Shown piece by piece: positions 26,091 through 36,185 of a stretch of 64,000 nt of DNA. The notes beneath the pieces are model-generated. The model had not been told where the DNA came from, ran no database searches, and was given only the letters and a program-made list of their open reading frames with translations. Position 1 is the first letter of the stretch. Each line of letters begins with the position of its first letter. The stretch is taken from positions 30,402 to 94,401 of the forward strand of contig JAUIIG010000003.1 in the NCBI GenBank assembly GCA_030431875.1, written 5' to 3'. The position numbers and the translations under genes are program-made. Origin of the DNA: Alphaproteobacteria bacterium. Lineage in GTDB: Bacteria; Pseudomonadota; Alphaproteobacteria; Sphingomonadales; Sphingomonadaceae.

Positions 26091-27326
26091 ATGAGCAAGA
26101 CCCCTCAAGCTATCCGCGGCACGCAGGATATTTTCGGACCCGACGCCGAGGCATTCGCCTTTGTCGTCGAGACCTTCGAGCGCGTGCGCAAGCTGTACCG
26201 TTTCCGCCGGGTGGAAATGCCGGTGTTCGAAAAGACCGAGGTCTTCGCCCGCTCGATCGGCGAGACCACCGATATCGTCTCGAAGGAAATGTATTCGTTC
26301 GAGGATCGCGGCGGGGAATCGCTGACGCTGCGCCCGGAATTCACTGCCGGTATTGCCCGCGCTTACCTCACCAACGGCTGGCAGCAGCACGCGCCGCTGA
26401 AGGTCGCCACCCACGGCCCGCTGTTCCGCTACGAGCGCCCGCAGAAGGGCCGTTATCGCCAGTTCCACCAGATCGACGCCGAGATCATCGGCGCGGCGGA
26501 ACCGCAGGCCGATGTCGAACTGCTGGCCATGGCCGACCAGGTAATCCGCGAGCTGGGGATCGAAGGCGTGACCCTGCACCTCAACACGCTGGGCGACGGC
26601 GACAGCCGCGAAGCATGGCGCGCGGCGCTGGTCGAATACTTCGGCGCGGTGAAGGGCGAGCTGAGCGAAGATTCGCAGGAACGCCTCGACAAGAACCCGC
26701 TGCGCATCCTCGACAGCAAGGATCCGCGCGACCGCAAGTTCGTGGCTGATGCGCCCAAGATCGACCAGTTCCTGTCCGACGATGCACGTGCCTTCTTCGG
26801 TGCCGTCACCAGCGGGCTCGATGCGGCAGGCGTGAAATGGACGCGCGCCGAAAGCCTCGTGCGCGGGCTGGACTACTATCGTCACACGGCCTTCGAATTC
26901 ATTCCCGACGAGGGTTCGGCGGCAGCTGGTGCACTGGGCAGTCAGTCCACCATCCTCGGTGGCGGGCGTTACGATGGCCTGATGGAGTCGCTCGGCGGCC
27001 ATCCGACGCCTGCCGTTGGCTGGGCCGCGGGGATCGAGCGGCTGGCGATGTTGGTTGGCGACAAGGGTGAAGCGCCTGCCGATGTGATCGTGGTTGTCGA
27101 GGACGACAGCCTGATGGCTGCGGGTGTGACCACGCTGGGCAAGCTGCGTGCGGCAGGCCTTACGGCGGAAATGATTGCCAGCGGCAGCCCGCGCAAGCGC
27201 TTCGACAAGGCCGTGAAGGTCGGCGCCTTGTCCATCGTTGGCCTGTCGGTTCGCGATGGCGAAACCAACCTGCGTATCAAGGCTGAAGGCGACATGGCTG
27301 ACCGCGTCGAGGCAATCGTCCGTTGA
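26091..27326 (+). CDS. hisS: Histidyl-tRNA synthetase
   Basis: Class II synthetase that charges tRNA(His). The 411-residue protein shows motif 1 ([20 protein letters not shown]), motif 2 ([15 protein letters not shown] and [16 protein letters not shown]), the histidine A motif [13 protein letters not shown] near residue 260 and motif 3 ([14 protein letters not shown]), then an anticodon-binding domain. The stop overlaps the TTG start of prfA by 4 bp. Confidence 0.97.
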   Translation: MSKTPQAIRGTQDIFGPDAEAFAFVVETFERVRKLYRFRRVEMPVFEKTEVFARSIGETTDIVSKEMYSFEDRGGESLTLRPEFTAGIARAYLTNGWQQHAPLKVATHGPLFRYERPQKGRYRQFHQIDAEIIGAAEPQADVELLAMADQVIRELGIEGVTLHLNTLGDGDSREAWRAALVEYFGAVKGELSEDSQERLDKNPLRILDSKDPRDRKFVADAPKIDQFLSDDARAFFGAVTSGLDAAGVKWTRAESLVRGLDYYRHTAFEFIPDEGSAAAGALGSQSTILGGGRYDGLMESLGGHPTPAVGWAAGIERLAMLVGDKGEAPADVIVVVEDDSLMAAGVTTLGKLRAAGLTAEMIASGSPRKRFDKAVKVGALSIVGLSVRDGETNLRIKAEGDMADRVEAIVR

Positions 27327-28390
27327 CCATCCCCGCCGAACGTCTCCACCAGATCGCCAACCGCTTCGCGGAGCTCGAAGCGCGCATGGCTTCGGGCCAG
27401 CTGGAGGGCGAAGAATTCGTCCAGGCCAGCCGCGACTATGCCGAGCTTGAGCCGGTGGCCAAGGCGGCCGCCGAAGTGCAGGCCATGCGCGACGAGATTG
27501 CGGGCCTCAACGAGATGCTCTCGGACCCCGAGATGAAGGCCATGGCCGAAGAAGAGCTGGCCAGCCTCAAGAAGGCGCTGCCCGAAGCCGAGCATGCGCT
27601 CGCCATCGCCATGTTGCCCAAGGACGCGGCTGACGCGCGTCCGGCCATGCTGGAAATCCGCGCCGGCACCGGCGGTGACGAGGCGGCTCTGTTCGCGGGC
27701 GACCTCTACCGCATGTACGAGAAATATGCCGCCGAGCAGGGATGGAAGGTCGAGCCGGTCTCCATCGCGGCGGCGGATGTGGGCGGCTACAAGGAAATTG
27801 TCGCCAACATCAACGGCACCGGCGTTTTCGCCAAGCTGAAGTTCGAATCTGGCGTGCATCGCGTGCAGCGCGTGCCCGTCACCGAGTCTGGCGGTCGTAT
27901 CCATACCTCCGCGGCGACCGTGGCCGTCCTGCCCGAGCCGACCGAGGTCGACATGACCATCGACGATAACGACCTGCGGATCGACATCTACCGCTCGTCG
28001 GGCGCGGGTGGCCAGCACGTCAACACCACCGATTCCGCCGTCCGCATCACCCATATCCCCACCGGGATCGTGGTGGCGATGCAGGACGAGCGCAGCCAGC
28101 ACAAGAACCGCGACAAGGCGATGAAGGTGCTGCGCGCGCGCCTCTACGAAGCCCGCCGCGCCGAGGCGCACGGGGCCGAAGCCGAAGCGCGCAAGGCCAT
28201 GGTCGGCTCTGGTGATCGCTCCGAACGCATCCGCACCTACAACTTCCCGCAGGGCCGCGTTACCGATCACCGCATCGGCCTGACGCTGCACAAGCTGCCG
28301 GAGATCCTCGAAGGCCACGGTTTGGGGGAAATGATCGACGCGTTGATCGCCGAGGACGAGGCCAAGCGACTGGCCGCGATGGGCGACTAG
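27323..28390 (+). CDS. prfA: Peptide chain release factor 1
   Basis: Reads UAA and UAG stop codons and triggers peptide release. The 355-residue protein has the tripeptide anticodon PVT in RVPVTES (RF1 rather than RF2) and the catalytic GGQ at residues 229-231. Start is TTG 27323, overlapping the hisS stop, so translation is coupled. The prmC gene that modifies this GGQ glutamine follows after 4 bp. Confidence 0.97.
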   Translation: MTIPAERLHQIANRFAELEARMASGQLEGEEFVQASRDYAELEPVAKAAAEVQAMRDEIAGLNEMLSDPEMKAMAEEELASLKKALPEAEHALAIAMLPKDAADARPAMLEIRAGTGGDEAALFAGDLYRMYEKYAAEQGWKVEPVSIAAADVGGYKEIVANINGTGVFAKLKFESGVHRVQRVPVTESGGRIHTSAATVAVLPEPTEVDMTIDDNDLRIDIYRSSGAGGQHVNTTDSAVRITHIPTGIVVAMQDERSQHKNRDKAMKVLRARLYEARRAEAHGAEAEARKAMVGSGDRSERIRTYNFPQGRVTDHRIGLTLHKLPEILEGHGLGEMIDALIAEDEAKRLAAMGD

Positions 28391-28394
28391 GCCA

Positions 28395-29249
28395 GTGGCC
28401 ACGGTCACCGCCACCCTGCGGGAAGCGGCGCGGCTGCTGACCGGACTTTCCGATACCCCGCGTCTCGACGTCGAACTGCTGATGGCAGAAGCGCTGGGCG
28501 TCTCGCGCTCCGACATGCTGCTGTGCCACCATGACAGCGAGGTCCCCGCGCGCTTTGCCGAGCTTCTCAACCGCCGACTGGAGCGTGAGCCGGTGGCCTA
28601 TATCCTTGGGCGGCAGGAGTTTTACGGGCGTGACTTCGCGGTGACGCGCGACACGCTGATCCCCCGCGCCGATAGCGAGACTGTGGTGCAGGCGGCACTC
28701 GATGCAGCAAGACCTGACGCCCGCGTGCTCGACTGCGGCACGGGCACGGGGGCGCTTTTGCTCACCTTCCTTGCCGAATGCCCGCAGGCGACCGGGATCG
28801 GCATCGATACCTCGTCCGGCGCTGGCATGGTGGCGGCGGCGAACGTGGAAGCATTGGGGCTGACTGGACGCGCGCAGATCGTCCGCCGCGACTGGAACCA
28901 GCCCGGCTGGGCCGACGACCTGGGCCGCTTTGACCTCGTCATCGCCAATCCCCCCTATGTCGAGGAAAACGCCGATCTTCAGCCGGATGTGCGTGATTTT
29001 GAGCCTGCCAGCGCCCTGTTCGCCGGTCCCGACGGGCTCGACGATTACCGCGTCCTGGTGCCGCAATTGCCCGCCCTGTTGACAGAAAATGGCGTGGCCG
29101 TGTTGGAAATCGGCCATAGGCAGGCGCAATCGGTGTCGGAAGTCGCCCGAAATCAGGGTTTTACTGCCGAAGTGCACCAGGACCTCGGCGGGCGTGACCG
29201 GGCGCTCGTCTTGCGATTAACGCTTGGCAAAGGCGAATCGACTAGCTAA
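28395..29249 (+). CDS. prmC: Release factor glutamine methyltransferase
   Basis: Methylates the GGQ glutamine of RF1 and RF2. The 284-residue protein has the SAM motif VLDCGTGTGALLLTFL near residue 112 and the catalytic NPPY at residues 185-188. The N-terminal helical domain (LREAARLLTGLSDTPRLDVELLMAEALG, quoted in parts: LREAARLLTGLSDTP and RLDVELLMAEALG) is usual. GTG 28395 is 4 bp behind the prfA stop, a conserved prfA-prmC pair. Confidence 0.95.
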   Translation: MATVTATLREAARLLTGLSDTPRLDVELLMAEALGVSRSDMLLCHHDSEVPARFAELLNRRLEREPVAYILGRQEFYGRDFAVTRDTLIPRADSETVVQAALDAARPDARVLDCGTGTGALLLTFLAECPQATGIGIDTSSGAGMVAAANVEALGLTGRAQIVRRDWNQPGWADDLGRFDLVIANPPYVEENADLQPDVRDFEPASALFAGPDGLDDYRVLVPQLPALLTENGVAVLEIGHRQAQSVSEVARNQGFTAEVHQDLGGRDRALVLRLTLGKGESTS

Positions 29250-29437
29250 CTCTATGAACAGGTCCACGGCGCAAGGCGCTGGACCGCAACTCCAACATTT
29301 GCCTGGCCTGCGGTGAAACCCCGCTGTGAGCATATGCAGATGAAGGGCAGATAGCATCCCGTACAGGGATGCCTCCAGAAGGGGTCATATGGCGCAGCGG
29401 CATCATTCCGCGGCCAGATTGAGGAAGCGAATTTCCC

Positions 29438-30145
29438 TTGAACAGCAATCGTAACAACAACCGTCGTCGTGGCCGTGGCAATAACCGTGGCGGAAACCAG
29501 GGTGGCGGTGGCAACCAGTCCAACCGGATCGATTCCCGCGCGCGCGGCAATGCCCCGCAGCTGCTGGAAAAGTACAAGAAGCTGGCGCACGACGCTTCGC
29601 TGAACGACGACCGGGTGCAGACCGAATACTACCTGCAGTTCGCCGATCACTATTTCCGCGTCATCGCCGACAACAAGGCGCAGAAGGAAGAGCAGCAGGC
29701 CAAGCGCAATGCCGAGCGCGATTCCAACCGTTCTGACGACGACGATGATGACGATGACGACCAGCAGCAGCAGGATATGTCGCGCGGTCGCCGGAACCCC
29801 AAGGGTAACCGTCGTAACGCCAACGAGCCCGAAGAGGGCGTAGAGGGCCCCTCGGCCGACGAGGAAGACGACGACAACCCGTTCACCCGCGACAGCGCGA
29901 AGAAGAAGCCGCGCAAGTCGACCCGTAAGCCCCGGGACGAACAGCGCGACGAACAGCGCGACGACGATGACGACAACGATGGCGCGCTCGATCCGGGTAT
30001 GCTGCCGCCGGCCATCGCCCGTGGTTCGGATGACGACGACGGTGACGAGGACGAAGCTCCGCGCCGCAAGCTCACCCGTTCGCGCCGCAAGAAGGCTGAC
30101 GACGACGACAATGACGGCGAAGAGGCCCTCGAAGCCGTCAACTGA
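29438..30145 (+). CDS. DUF4167 protein, RG-rich head and acidic tail
   Basis: A 235-residue protein found in alphaproteobacteria, usually directly after prmC as here. The first 40 residues are Arg, Asn and Gly rich (NNRRRGRGNNRGG), likely RNA binding. Residues 40-80 are the conserved helical DUF4167 block (LLEKYKKLAHDASLNDDRVQ and YYLQFADHYFRVIADN). The rest is low complexity with runs of aspartate (nine in a row near residue 100) and Arg/Lys-rich patches. TTG 29438 is the only start that keeps the RG-rich head; upstream sequence (29250-29437) shows no better frame. Confidence 0.88.
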   Translation: MNSNRNNNRRRGRGNNRGGNQGGGGNQSNRIDSRARGNAPQLLEKYKKLAHDASLNDDRVQTEYYLQFADHYFRVIADNKAQKEEQQAKRNAERDSNRSDDDDDDDDDQQQQDMSRGRRNPKGNRRNANEPEEGVEGPSADEEDDDNPFTRDSAKKKPRKSTRKPRDEQRDEQRDDDDDNDGALDPGMLPPAIARGSDDDDGDEDEAPRRKLTRSRRKKADDDDNDGEEALEAVN

Positions 30146-30177
30146 GCGCTGACAGCAGGAAGACGGTGAGGCGGACG

Positions 30178-31788
30178 ATGGCCAGCGGGCTTTCCTTGAC
30201 TGATCGTCCGGCCCTGATCGACCGACTTGCCACGTGGCCGCGCTTGTCCGCGCTGGTCCTCGGCCTGCTTTCCGCAACCGGCTTCCAGCCCATCGGCCTG
30301 TGGCCCCTGGCCTTGCTGTCTGTAGGTGTCTTTGCCTTGCTGGCGGCCCGGACAAAAAGCTGGCTGCGCGCCTTCGGCCTCGGCTGGGTGTTCGGCGTGG
30401 CGCATTTCACGCTCGGCAACGTCTGGATCGCCAACAGCTTCACCTACCAGTCGGAAATGCCGCAGGTGCTGGGCTGGCTGGCCGTGCCGCTCCTGTCGCT
30501 CTACCTCGCGGTCTATCCCGGATTGGCAGCGCTGGCGGCGCGGGCCGTGGTGAAAGGCGGGCACGGCTGGTCCTTTGCGCTGGTCTTCGCGGGAGCGTGG
30601 ATCGTCACCGAATGGATGCGCGGCTGGGTCTTCACCGGCTATGCCTGGAACCCGCTGGCCATGGTGCTGCTGGGCCCGTTCGACCGGCCCGGCCTGGCCG
30701 CCATTGCCCCGGTGATGGGCACCTATGCCTTGTCGGGTCTCGCGGTCCTGCTGGGCTGCGCGCTGGTGCTGCTGCTGCGCGAGCGCAACTGGCTGGCCAG
30801 TGGCGGCGTCGCCGTACTGCTGGTGGCCGGCATGTACCTGCCGCCGGTTGCCGAACGCGAGGGCGAGCTGCTGGTCACCATCGTCCAGCCCGATATCCCG
30901 CAGGAACAGATCAGCGACCCGCTCTACTACGAAGCCAATTTCAACCGCATGGCCCGGCTCTCTCCGCGGCTCGATGAAAGCACCGCGCCGCGCCTCGTCC
31001 TCTGGCCCGAGGCGGGCATGGCGGACTACCTGCGCGACGGCTATCCGCAGCGCTATTATGACCGGACCACGGCACTCGCCAGCCCGGACTATGCCCGCCG
31101 CCGTCTCGGCGCGACCGTGGGCGAAGGCTCGGTGCTGATGACCGGCGCGGTCGACCTCGAGATCGGCCCGGACGAGAACGGCTGGGTGCGGGCCCTGGGC
31201 GCGCGCAATGCGGTGACCGCGGTCAGCGCCGACGGCGAGATCCTGGGCGGCTATGCCAAGGCGCACCTCGTGCCTTACGGCGAATACCTGCCCATGCGCG
31301 GCCTGCTCGAGCCGCTCGGCCTGTCGCGGCTGGTGGCCGGATCGATCGATTTCTGGCCTGGGCCTGGACCGCGCACGCTGGACCTTGGTGACCATGGCCG
31401 CGTGGGCGTGCAGGTCTGTTACGAGATCGTCTTCTCCGGCGAGGTGGTCGATCCCGAGAACCGTCCGGACTTCATCTTCAACGCGTCCAGCGAAGGCTGG
31501 TTCGGCGCTTTCGCCCCGTCGCAGTTCCTCGCCCAGTCGCGCATGCGGGCGATCGAGGAAGGCCTGCCGGTGCTGCGCGCCACCAACAGCGGCATCAGCG
31601 CGGTGATCGATCCGCGCGGCGTGGTGCGTGACCACCTTGGCCTGCCCGATGGCGGTCGGATCGATGCCGCCGTGCCGCCCGCCGCTGCGCCTACGCTGTT
31701 CGCCCGGATCGGCAACGCGCTGTCGCTTCTTTGGGCACTGGTTTTCCTGCTGGCCGCTCTTGTTGCCATGCGTCGGCAGTCCAGTTAG
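30178..31788 (+). CDS. lnt: Apolipoprotein N-acyltransferase
   Basis: Inner-membrane enzyme that adds the third acyl chain to lipoproteins; the window encodes several lipoproteins that would need it. From ATG 30178 the protein is 536 residues with six to eight helices at the ends and a periplasmic nitrilase domain. The catalytic triad is visible as E278 (LVLWPEAGM), K361 (GYAKAHLVPYGEYLP) and C414 (QVCYEIVF). A GTG at 30166 is an equally possible start. It is followed by metK after 49 bp. Confidence 0.95.
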   Translation: MASGLSLTDRPALIDRLATWPRLSALVLGLLSATGFQPIGLWPLALLSVGVFALLAARTKSWLRAFGLGWVFGVAHFTLGNVWIANSFTYQSEMPQVLGWLAVPLLSLYLAVYPGLAALAARAVVKGGHGWSFALVFAGAWIVTEWMRGWVFTGYAWNPLAMVLLGPFDRPGLAAIAPVMGTYALSGLAVLLGCALVLLLRERNWLASGGVAVLLVAGMYLPPVAEREGELLVTIVQPDIPQEQISDPLYYEANFNRMARLSPRLDESTAPRLVLWPEAGMADYLRDGYPQRYYDRTTALASPDYARRRLGATVGEGSVLMTGAVDLEIGPDENGWVRALGARNAVTAVSADGEILGGYAKAHLVPYGEYLPMRGLLEPLGLSRLVAGSIDFWPGPGPRTLDLGDHGRVGVQVCYEIVFSGEVVDPENRPDFIFNASSEGWFGAFAPSQFLAQSRMRAIEEGLPVLRATNSGISAVIDPRGVVRDHLGLPDGGRIDAAVPPAAAPTLFARIGNALSLLWALVFLLAALVAMRRQSS

Positions 31789-31837
31789 AGCCTCGCCGCG
31801 AACAACTTGAGTATTTTACGAGAAGGCAATCTCCAAC

Positions 31838-33055
31838 ATGCGCCAATCCTACCTGTTTACGTCCGAGTCCGTTTCCGAAGGCCATCCGGACAAGGTCTCC
31901 GACCAGATCTCCGACGCCATTGTCGACCTGTTCCTGTCGAAGGACCCCGAGGCCCGCGTCGCTTGCGAAACGCTGACCACGACGCAGCTGGTGGTGCTGG
32001 CGGGCGAAATCCGCTGCAAGGGCGTTTACGAGAACGGCGCATGGGCCCCCGGCGCGCTGGAAGAGATCGAGCGCACCGTGCGCGGCGTGGTCAAGGACAT
32101 CGGCTACGAACAGGACGGCTTCCACTGGGAGACGCTGACCTTCGAGAACCACCTGCACGGCCAGTCGGTGCACATTGCGCAGGGCGTGGATGCCGGTGCG
32201 GAAGGCTCCAACAAGGACGAAGGCGCAGGCGACCAGGGCATCATGTTCGGCTTTGCCTGCGACGAGACGCCGGACCTGATGCCGGCCCCGATCGACTATA
32301 GCCACAAGATCCTCGAGCAGATGGCAGCGGACCGCAAGGACGGCACTGCCCCGTTCCTGGAGCCGGACAGCAAGAGCCAGGTCACCCTGCGTTACGAGAA
32401 CGGCAAGCCCGTCGCCTGCACCGCCGTGGTGGTCTCCACCCAGCATGCCGAAGGTTATGACCAGGGCGAGAAGGAAGCCGAACTGCACGCCTATGTGAAG
32501 GGGGTCGTCGGCAAGATCCTGCCCGAAGGCTTCATCACCGACGAAACCGAGTGGCACATCAACCCCACCGGCAGCTTCGTGATCGGCGGCCCGGACGGCG
32601 ACGCGGGCCTCACGGGCCGCAAGATCATCGTCGATACCTATGGCGGTGCGGCCCCGCACGGCGGCGGCGCTTTCTCGGGTAAGGACCCGACCAAGGTCGA
32701 CCGCTCGGCGGCCTATATCACCCGCCACCTCGCCAAGAACGTGGTGGCGGCTGGCCTCGCCACCAAGTGTACGATCCAGATCGCCTATGCCATCGGCGTG
32801 TCGAAGCCGCTGTCGCTCTATGTCGACACCCACGGCACCGGCACGGTGGACGACGCCGCGATCGAGGATGCGATCCGTAGCAATGCCAAGCTGGGCGGCC
32901 TGACGCCGCGCGCGATCCGCACCTACCTCGGCCTCAACAAGCCGATCTATCGCCAGAGCGCGGCCTATGGCCACTTCGGGCGCACGGCAGAGGGCGACCT
33001 GTTCCCGTGGGAACGCACCGACCTTGCCGCTGACCTGAAGGCAGCGCTCGCCTGA
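31838..33055 (+). CDS. metK: S-adenosylmethionine synthetase
   Basis: Makes SAM from methionine and ATP. The 405-residue protein has [20 protein letters not shown] at the N-terminus (ATP site), the P-loop-like [16 protein letters not shown] near residue 248 and [16 protein letters not shown] near residue 275. The 49-bp leader was read for SAM-binding riboswitches and shows no match to the types I know. The DUF418 gene follows after 18 bp. Confidence 0.97.
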   Translation: MRQSYLFTSESVSEGHPDKVSDQISDAIVDLFLSKDPEARVACETLTTTQLVVLAGEIRCKGVYENGAWAPGALEEIERTVRGVVKDIGYEQDGFHWETLTFENHLHGQSVHIAQGVDAGAEGSNKDEGAGDQGIMFGFACDETPDLMPAPIDYSHKILEQMAADRKDGTAPFLEPDSKSQVTLRYENGKPVACTAVVVSTQHAEGYDQGEKEAELHAYVKGVVGKILPEGFITDETEWHINPTGSFVIGGPDGDAGLTGRKIIVDTYGGAAPHGGGAFSGKDPTKVDRSAAYITRHLAKNVVAAGLATKCTIQIAYAIGVSKPLSLYVDTHGTGTVDDAAIEDAIRSNAKLGGLTPRAIRTYLGLNKPIYRQSAAYGHFGRTAEGDLFPWERTDLAADLKAALA

Positions 33056-33073
33056 TCCGGGAGGGGCCCGATA

Positions 33074-34324
33074 ATGTCGGGCTCCGCCCCCTTCTCCGCA
33101 CCAGCTTCCCGCCAGCGCGTTACCGCGCTCGACGCCCTGCGCGGGGTGGCGGTGATCGGCATTGCGGTGATGAACGTCATCGCCTTTGCCATGCCGGCCA
33201 ATGCCTATCTCAACCCGGCCGTCTGGGGCGGCACGGGGCCGCTGGAGACCACGCTCTGGGCGGCGACCTACCTGCTTGTGGAAGACAAGTTCCGCGCCCT
33301 CTTCGCCATGATGTTCGGCGCGGGCGTGGCGATCCTGCTCGGCAAAGGCGAGCACCCCACGCGCGCGCATTATGCCCGCATGTTCGTGCTGCTGGCGATC
33401 GGCCTGACCCATGCGGTGCTGCTGGCGAGCAATGACGTGCTGCGCATCTATGCCGTGGCCGGATTGCTGCTGCCGCTGGCAGCGCGCTGGCCGGTGCGGC
33501 GTCTGGTCTGGGCGGCAGTGCTGCTGGTTGCGGGACAGCTGGCCGTGTCGGGCTGGTACGCCTGGGGCTGGCTGGAGTTCTGGCACCAGCGCAACAGCGG
33601 CATGCTGGTCGATCCGGCGTGGATCGAGGTCGCGGAACGCACCTACGGAGGCCATCCGGACACGACCGCGGCCGCCTTCGCACGGGGTGAGGAGGGGCTT
33701 GCCGAGCGCGTGGTGCGGCGGATCGAGACCCTGCCGACGCAGGTCAATTACATCATCGCCTCCTTGCCCTCCGCACTGGCAGCCATGCTGCTGGGCATGG
33801 CTTTCTGGCGCAATGGCCTGCTTGCGGGCCAATGGCCGGCAGACCGCGCCCTGCGGCTGGCGAGGAACTGTGCGCTGGCCAGCCTGCCGGTGCTGGCAGT
33901 CCTTGCCGCATGGTCGATCCGCTCAGGCTTCGACGTGATCGTGACGGCGGCCAATGCCATCGTCTGGTCCGCGCCGTTCGATATCGCCCTGGGGGTGGCC
34001 TACGCCGCGCTTGCCATGGCGCTGTTCGGCGGCGCGCTGGCGGATAGCAAGCTGACCCACGTGCTGGTCGCCGTGGGACGCCTGGCGCTGACCAACTATC
34101 TTGCCACCAGCCTGATCTTCTCTGCCATGTTTGCCAGCTGGGGCCTCGGCCTGTTCGGCGAGGTTTCACGCGGGCAGGCGCTGCTGCTGACGCTGGTGCC
34201 GATCGCGGGCATGCTGCTGTGGTCCGCCCCGTGGCTGAAGCGCTTCCGGCAGGGACCGATGGAATGGCTCTGGCGCAGCGCCGCTAGCGGAACTCGGCTG
34301 CCGTTCCGGCGGCGGCCTGCTTGA
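33074..34324 (+). CDS. DUF418 family membrane protein
   Basis: A 416-residue polytopic protein with about nine to ten helices. The opening RVTALDALRGVAVIGI is the acyltransferase-3-like start shared with DUF418, and the C-terminal LALTNYLATSLIFSAMFASWGLGLFG (quoted in parts: LALTNYLATSLIFSAM and FASWGLGLFG) is the DUF418 signature. These proteins are thought to act on small or cell-envelope substrates, but no activity is established. The 3-prime end overlaps the MFS gene tail to tail by 41 bp. Confidence 0.88.
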   Translation: MSGSAPFSAPASRQRVTALDALRGVAVIGIAVMNVIAFAMPANAYLNPAVWGGTGPLETTLWAATYLLVEDKFRALFAMMFGAGVAILLGKGEHPTRAHYARMFVLLAIGLTHAVLLASNDVLRIYAVAGLLLPLAARWPVRRLVWAAVLLVAGQLAVSGWYAWGWLEFWHQRNSGMLVDPAWIEVAERTYGGHPDTTAAAFARGEEGLAERVVRRIETLPTQVNYIIASLPSALAAMLLGMAFWRNGLLAGQWPADRALRLARNCALASLPVLAVLAAWSIRSGFDVIVTAANAIVWSAPFDIALGVAYAALAMALFGGALADSKLTHVLVAVGRLALTNYLATSLIFSAMFASWGLGLFGEVSRGQALLLTLVPIAGMLLWSAPWLKRFRQGPMEWLWRSAASGTRLPFRRRPA

Positions 34325-35570
34325 TCCGCTCGCTGTCGCGCGGCAGGTGCCGCCCGGCGATGTAGTAGTGTGCGGAGGACCACCAGTAGATCGTGGCGGC
34401 AATCGCCATGGCATAGGCCAGTCCGCGCGCGGGACCGTAGTCGACCGCCAGCCAGTCACTCAGCAGGCCGAGCAGCGACGGTCCCAGTGCGCCTGCCACG
34501 GCATATACGCCGCTCAGCAGGGCCGAGGCGGTGGCGCGCATGCGTGGGTGCATCAGGTTCTGCAGGGCCGCGTAGGTGACCCCGAGGTAGCCGAAGTTGA
34601 GGAAGGTCGCCACGCTCACCAACGTCAGCAGCAGCACCAGGTTTTCGCGGGTAATGGCGAAAATGTAGAGCGGCGCACCCAGCAGCAGGGCGGCGGCAGG
34701 CACCATGGCATAGGCGGCAATCGAACGCGTCCCCAGCTTGTCCGCCAGCCAGCCGCTGCCGACCACCGACAGTGCGGCGGGCAAGCTGGCGATCACCCCC
34801 GCATAAAGGCCCGCCTCGCCGATGCCGAGTTCGAACTGGCGCATCATCAGGGAGGTGAAGAAGAAGTTGAGCCCGAAACCGAGCATGGCCGCCAGCGCCG
34901 ATCCGATGACAAGGTTGCGCGCGCTTGGCAGGGCCAGCAGGCGCGAGACCACGGCGGAGATCGGTGGCACCGTGTCGTCGGCTTCCGGATCGTGCTGCCC
35001 GCGCTTGGGCTCGGCAACGAAGAACCAGGCGATTGCGCCCAGCAGCAGGCCGGGCACGGCGGCGACGAGGAAGGTGGCGCGCCAGTCCAGCTCCTGTGCG
35101 ATCCATCCGCCGCCGACGTAGCCGATGAAGGCTCCCAGCGGCGGCGACAGCAGCAGGACGGACATGGCCAGCCCGCGCTTGCTGGCGGGGAAGTAATCAG
35201 CGATCACCGACTGGTTGCTGGGAAGCCCGATGGCTTCGCCCAGTCCCACACCCATCCGGGCCACCAGCAGTTGCACCCAGCTACCGGCCGCGCCGCACAG
35301 CGCCGTGGCGATGGACCACAGGATCGTGCCCAGCGATATCAGGGTCAGCCGCCGCACGCGTTCGGCAAAACGCGCGATCACCACGCCTGCGCCGATGTTG
35401 AGCGCGGCAAAGGCCCAGGCCATCAGCGACACCTGGAAGTCGGTCAGCCCGAACTCGGCTTTCACCGGCTCCACCAGCACGTTCACCACGATGCGGTCGA
35501 TAAAGCCGACCGTGCCGATCGAGGCGAGCACGAGCAGCGCCAGCCATGGTGAATTGCGTTGTGTTTTCAT
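34284..35570 (-). CDS. MFS transporter
   Basis: A 428-residue 12-helix major facilitator. Helix 1 carries FIDRIVVNVLVEPVKAEFGL, the typical MFS loop 2-3 motif is RFAERVRRLTLI, and helix 4/5 has GVGLGEAIGLPSNQSVIADYFP, which resembles the spinster/anion-cation symporter type of sphingomonads. The substrate is unknown. Start is ATG 35570. Upstream is a 9-bp direct repeat GGTGTTACA/GGTGTGACA at 35645-35662 that could be an operator. Confidence 0.9.
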   Translation of the reverse strand: MKTQRNSPWLALLVLASIGTVGFIDRIVVNVLVEPVKAEFGLTDFQVSLMAWAFAALNIGAGVVIARFAERVRRLTLISLGTILWSIATALCGAAGSWVQLLVARMGVGLGEAIGLPSNQSVIADYFPASKRGLAMSVLLLSPPLGAFIGYVGGGWIAQELDWRATFLVAAVPGLLLGAIAWFFVAEPKRGQHDPEADDTVPPISAVVSRLLALPSARNLVIGSALAAMLGFGLNFFFTSLMMRQFELGIGEAGLYAGVIASLPAALSVVGSGWLADKLGTRSIAAYAMVPAAALLLGAPLYIFAITRENLVLLLTLVSVATFLNFGYLGVTYAALQNLMHPRMRATASALLSGVYAVAGALGPSLLGLLSDWLAVDYGPARGLAYAMAIAATIYWWSSAHYYIAGRHLPRDSERIKQAAAGTAAEFR

Positions 35571-35644
35571 GCCTTCCCTCTCCGCTGCGCAGGGTTGGCA
35601 CGATTGCAACGAAACGCAAGCAGTTCGAGGGCTGGAAGCGGCAA

Positions 35645-35662
35645 GGTGTTACAGGTGTGACA
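35645..35662. repeat. Tandem 9-bp direct repeat upstream of the MFS gene
   Basis: GGTGTTACA at 35645-35653 is followed directly by GGTGTGACA at 35654-35662 and by a third partial unit GTGTCC. It lies 75 bp upstream of the MFS start. The rest of the 223-bp gap (35571-35793) shows nothing I can name. Confidence 0.4.
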
Positions 35663-35793
35663 GTGTCCAGGAGCAAGAATCCGGCCACGCGCATGGTGCA
35701 CGCACAGCGGCAGGAATCAGCGAAAAGCGAACGGCACCGCGACATGGCGAGGGGTGAGCCATGCGCAGTGCCGTGTAGGAAAGCGCTATCCGC

Positions 35794-36171
35794 TCAGGCG
35801 GCGGGACGCGCTCCATGGTTCTCGCGCACCCAGCGGCCCACCTTGCGGCCGTATTGCGCAATCATCTGCATGTTGAAGAAGTGCCAGCAGCCCAGCACCA
35901 GCACGGCAAGGCCCACCTTGGTGGCGACGAAACGGATCGCCTCGACCAGCGTCTGCGGCTCGCTGCCCCAGTTCACCATCAGCAGGATGAAGCCGAAGTT
36001 GACGAGGCAGAAGCCGACGACGAGCAGGTGGTTGGTGCTCTTTGCCAGCACCGCGTCGTGGCCGAAGCAGTCGATCAGGAACACCTCGCCGTTCTTGCTG
36101 AGCGTGCGCGCGACCCACACCGTCATGGCAATGGCGATGGTGATGTAGGCAAGGTAGCTGATTTCGGTCAT
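35794..36171 (-). CDS. Hypothetical membrane protein
   Basis: A 125-residue protein with three predicted helices (about residues 6-22, 48-66 and 86-104). The segment between helix 1 and 2, VARTLSKNGEVFLIDCFGHDAVLAKSTNHLLVVGFCL (parts: TLSKNGEVFLIDCFGHDAVLA and KSTNHLLVVGFCLVNFGF), looks conserved and has a Cys and two His. No family name is known to me. It is the last gene of a three-gene minus-strand unit led by a GbsR/MarR-type regulator. Confidence 0.72.
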   Translation of the reverse strand: MTEISYLAYITIAIAMTVWVARTLSKNGEVFLIDCFGHDAVLAKSTNHLLVVGFCLVNFGFILLMVNWGSEPQTLVEAIRFVATKVGLAVLVLGCWHFFNMQMIAQYGRKVGRWVRENHGARPAA

Positions 36172-36185
36172 CAGTCGTCTCCTTC

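Noticed and set aside
31789..31837. Possible SAM-responsive riboswitch before metK
   Set aside because: The 49-bp leader lacks the conserved pairing and sequence of the SAM-II, SAM-V and SAM/SAH types I can recall.
31691..33832. A 713-codon open frame on the minus strand opposite metK and part of the DUF418 gene
   Set aside because: It spans two well-supported genes on the other strand and has shadow-type composition.
35596..35610. TGGCACGATTGCAAC, which looks like a sigma-54 promoter
   Set aside because: The distance between the GG and GC elements is too short for the minus-24/minus-12 spacing, and the site faces no plus-strand gene.
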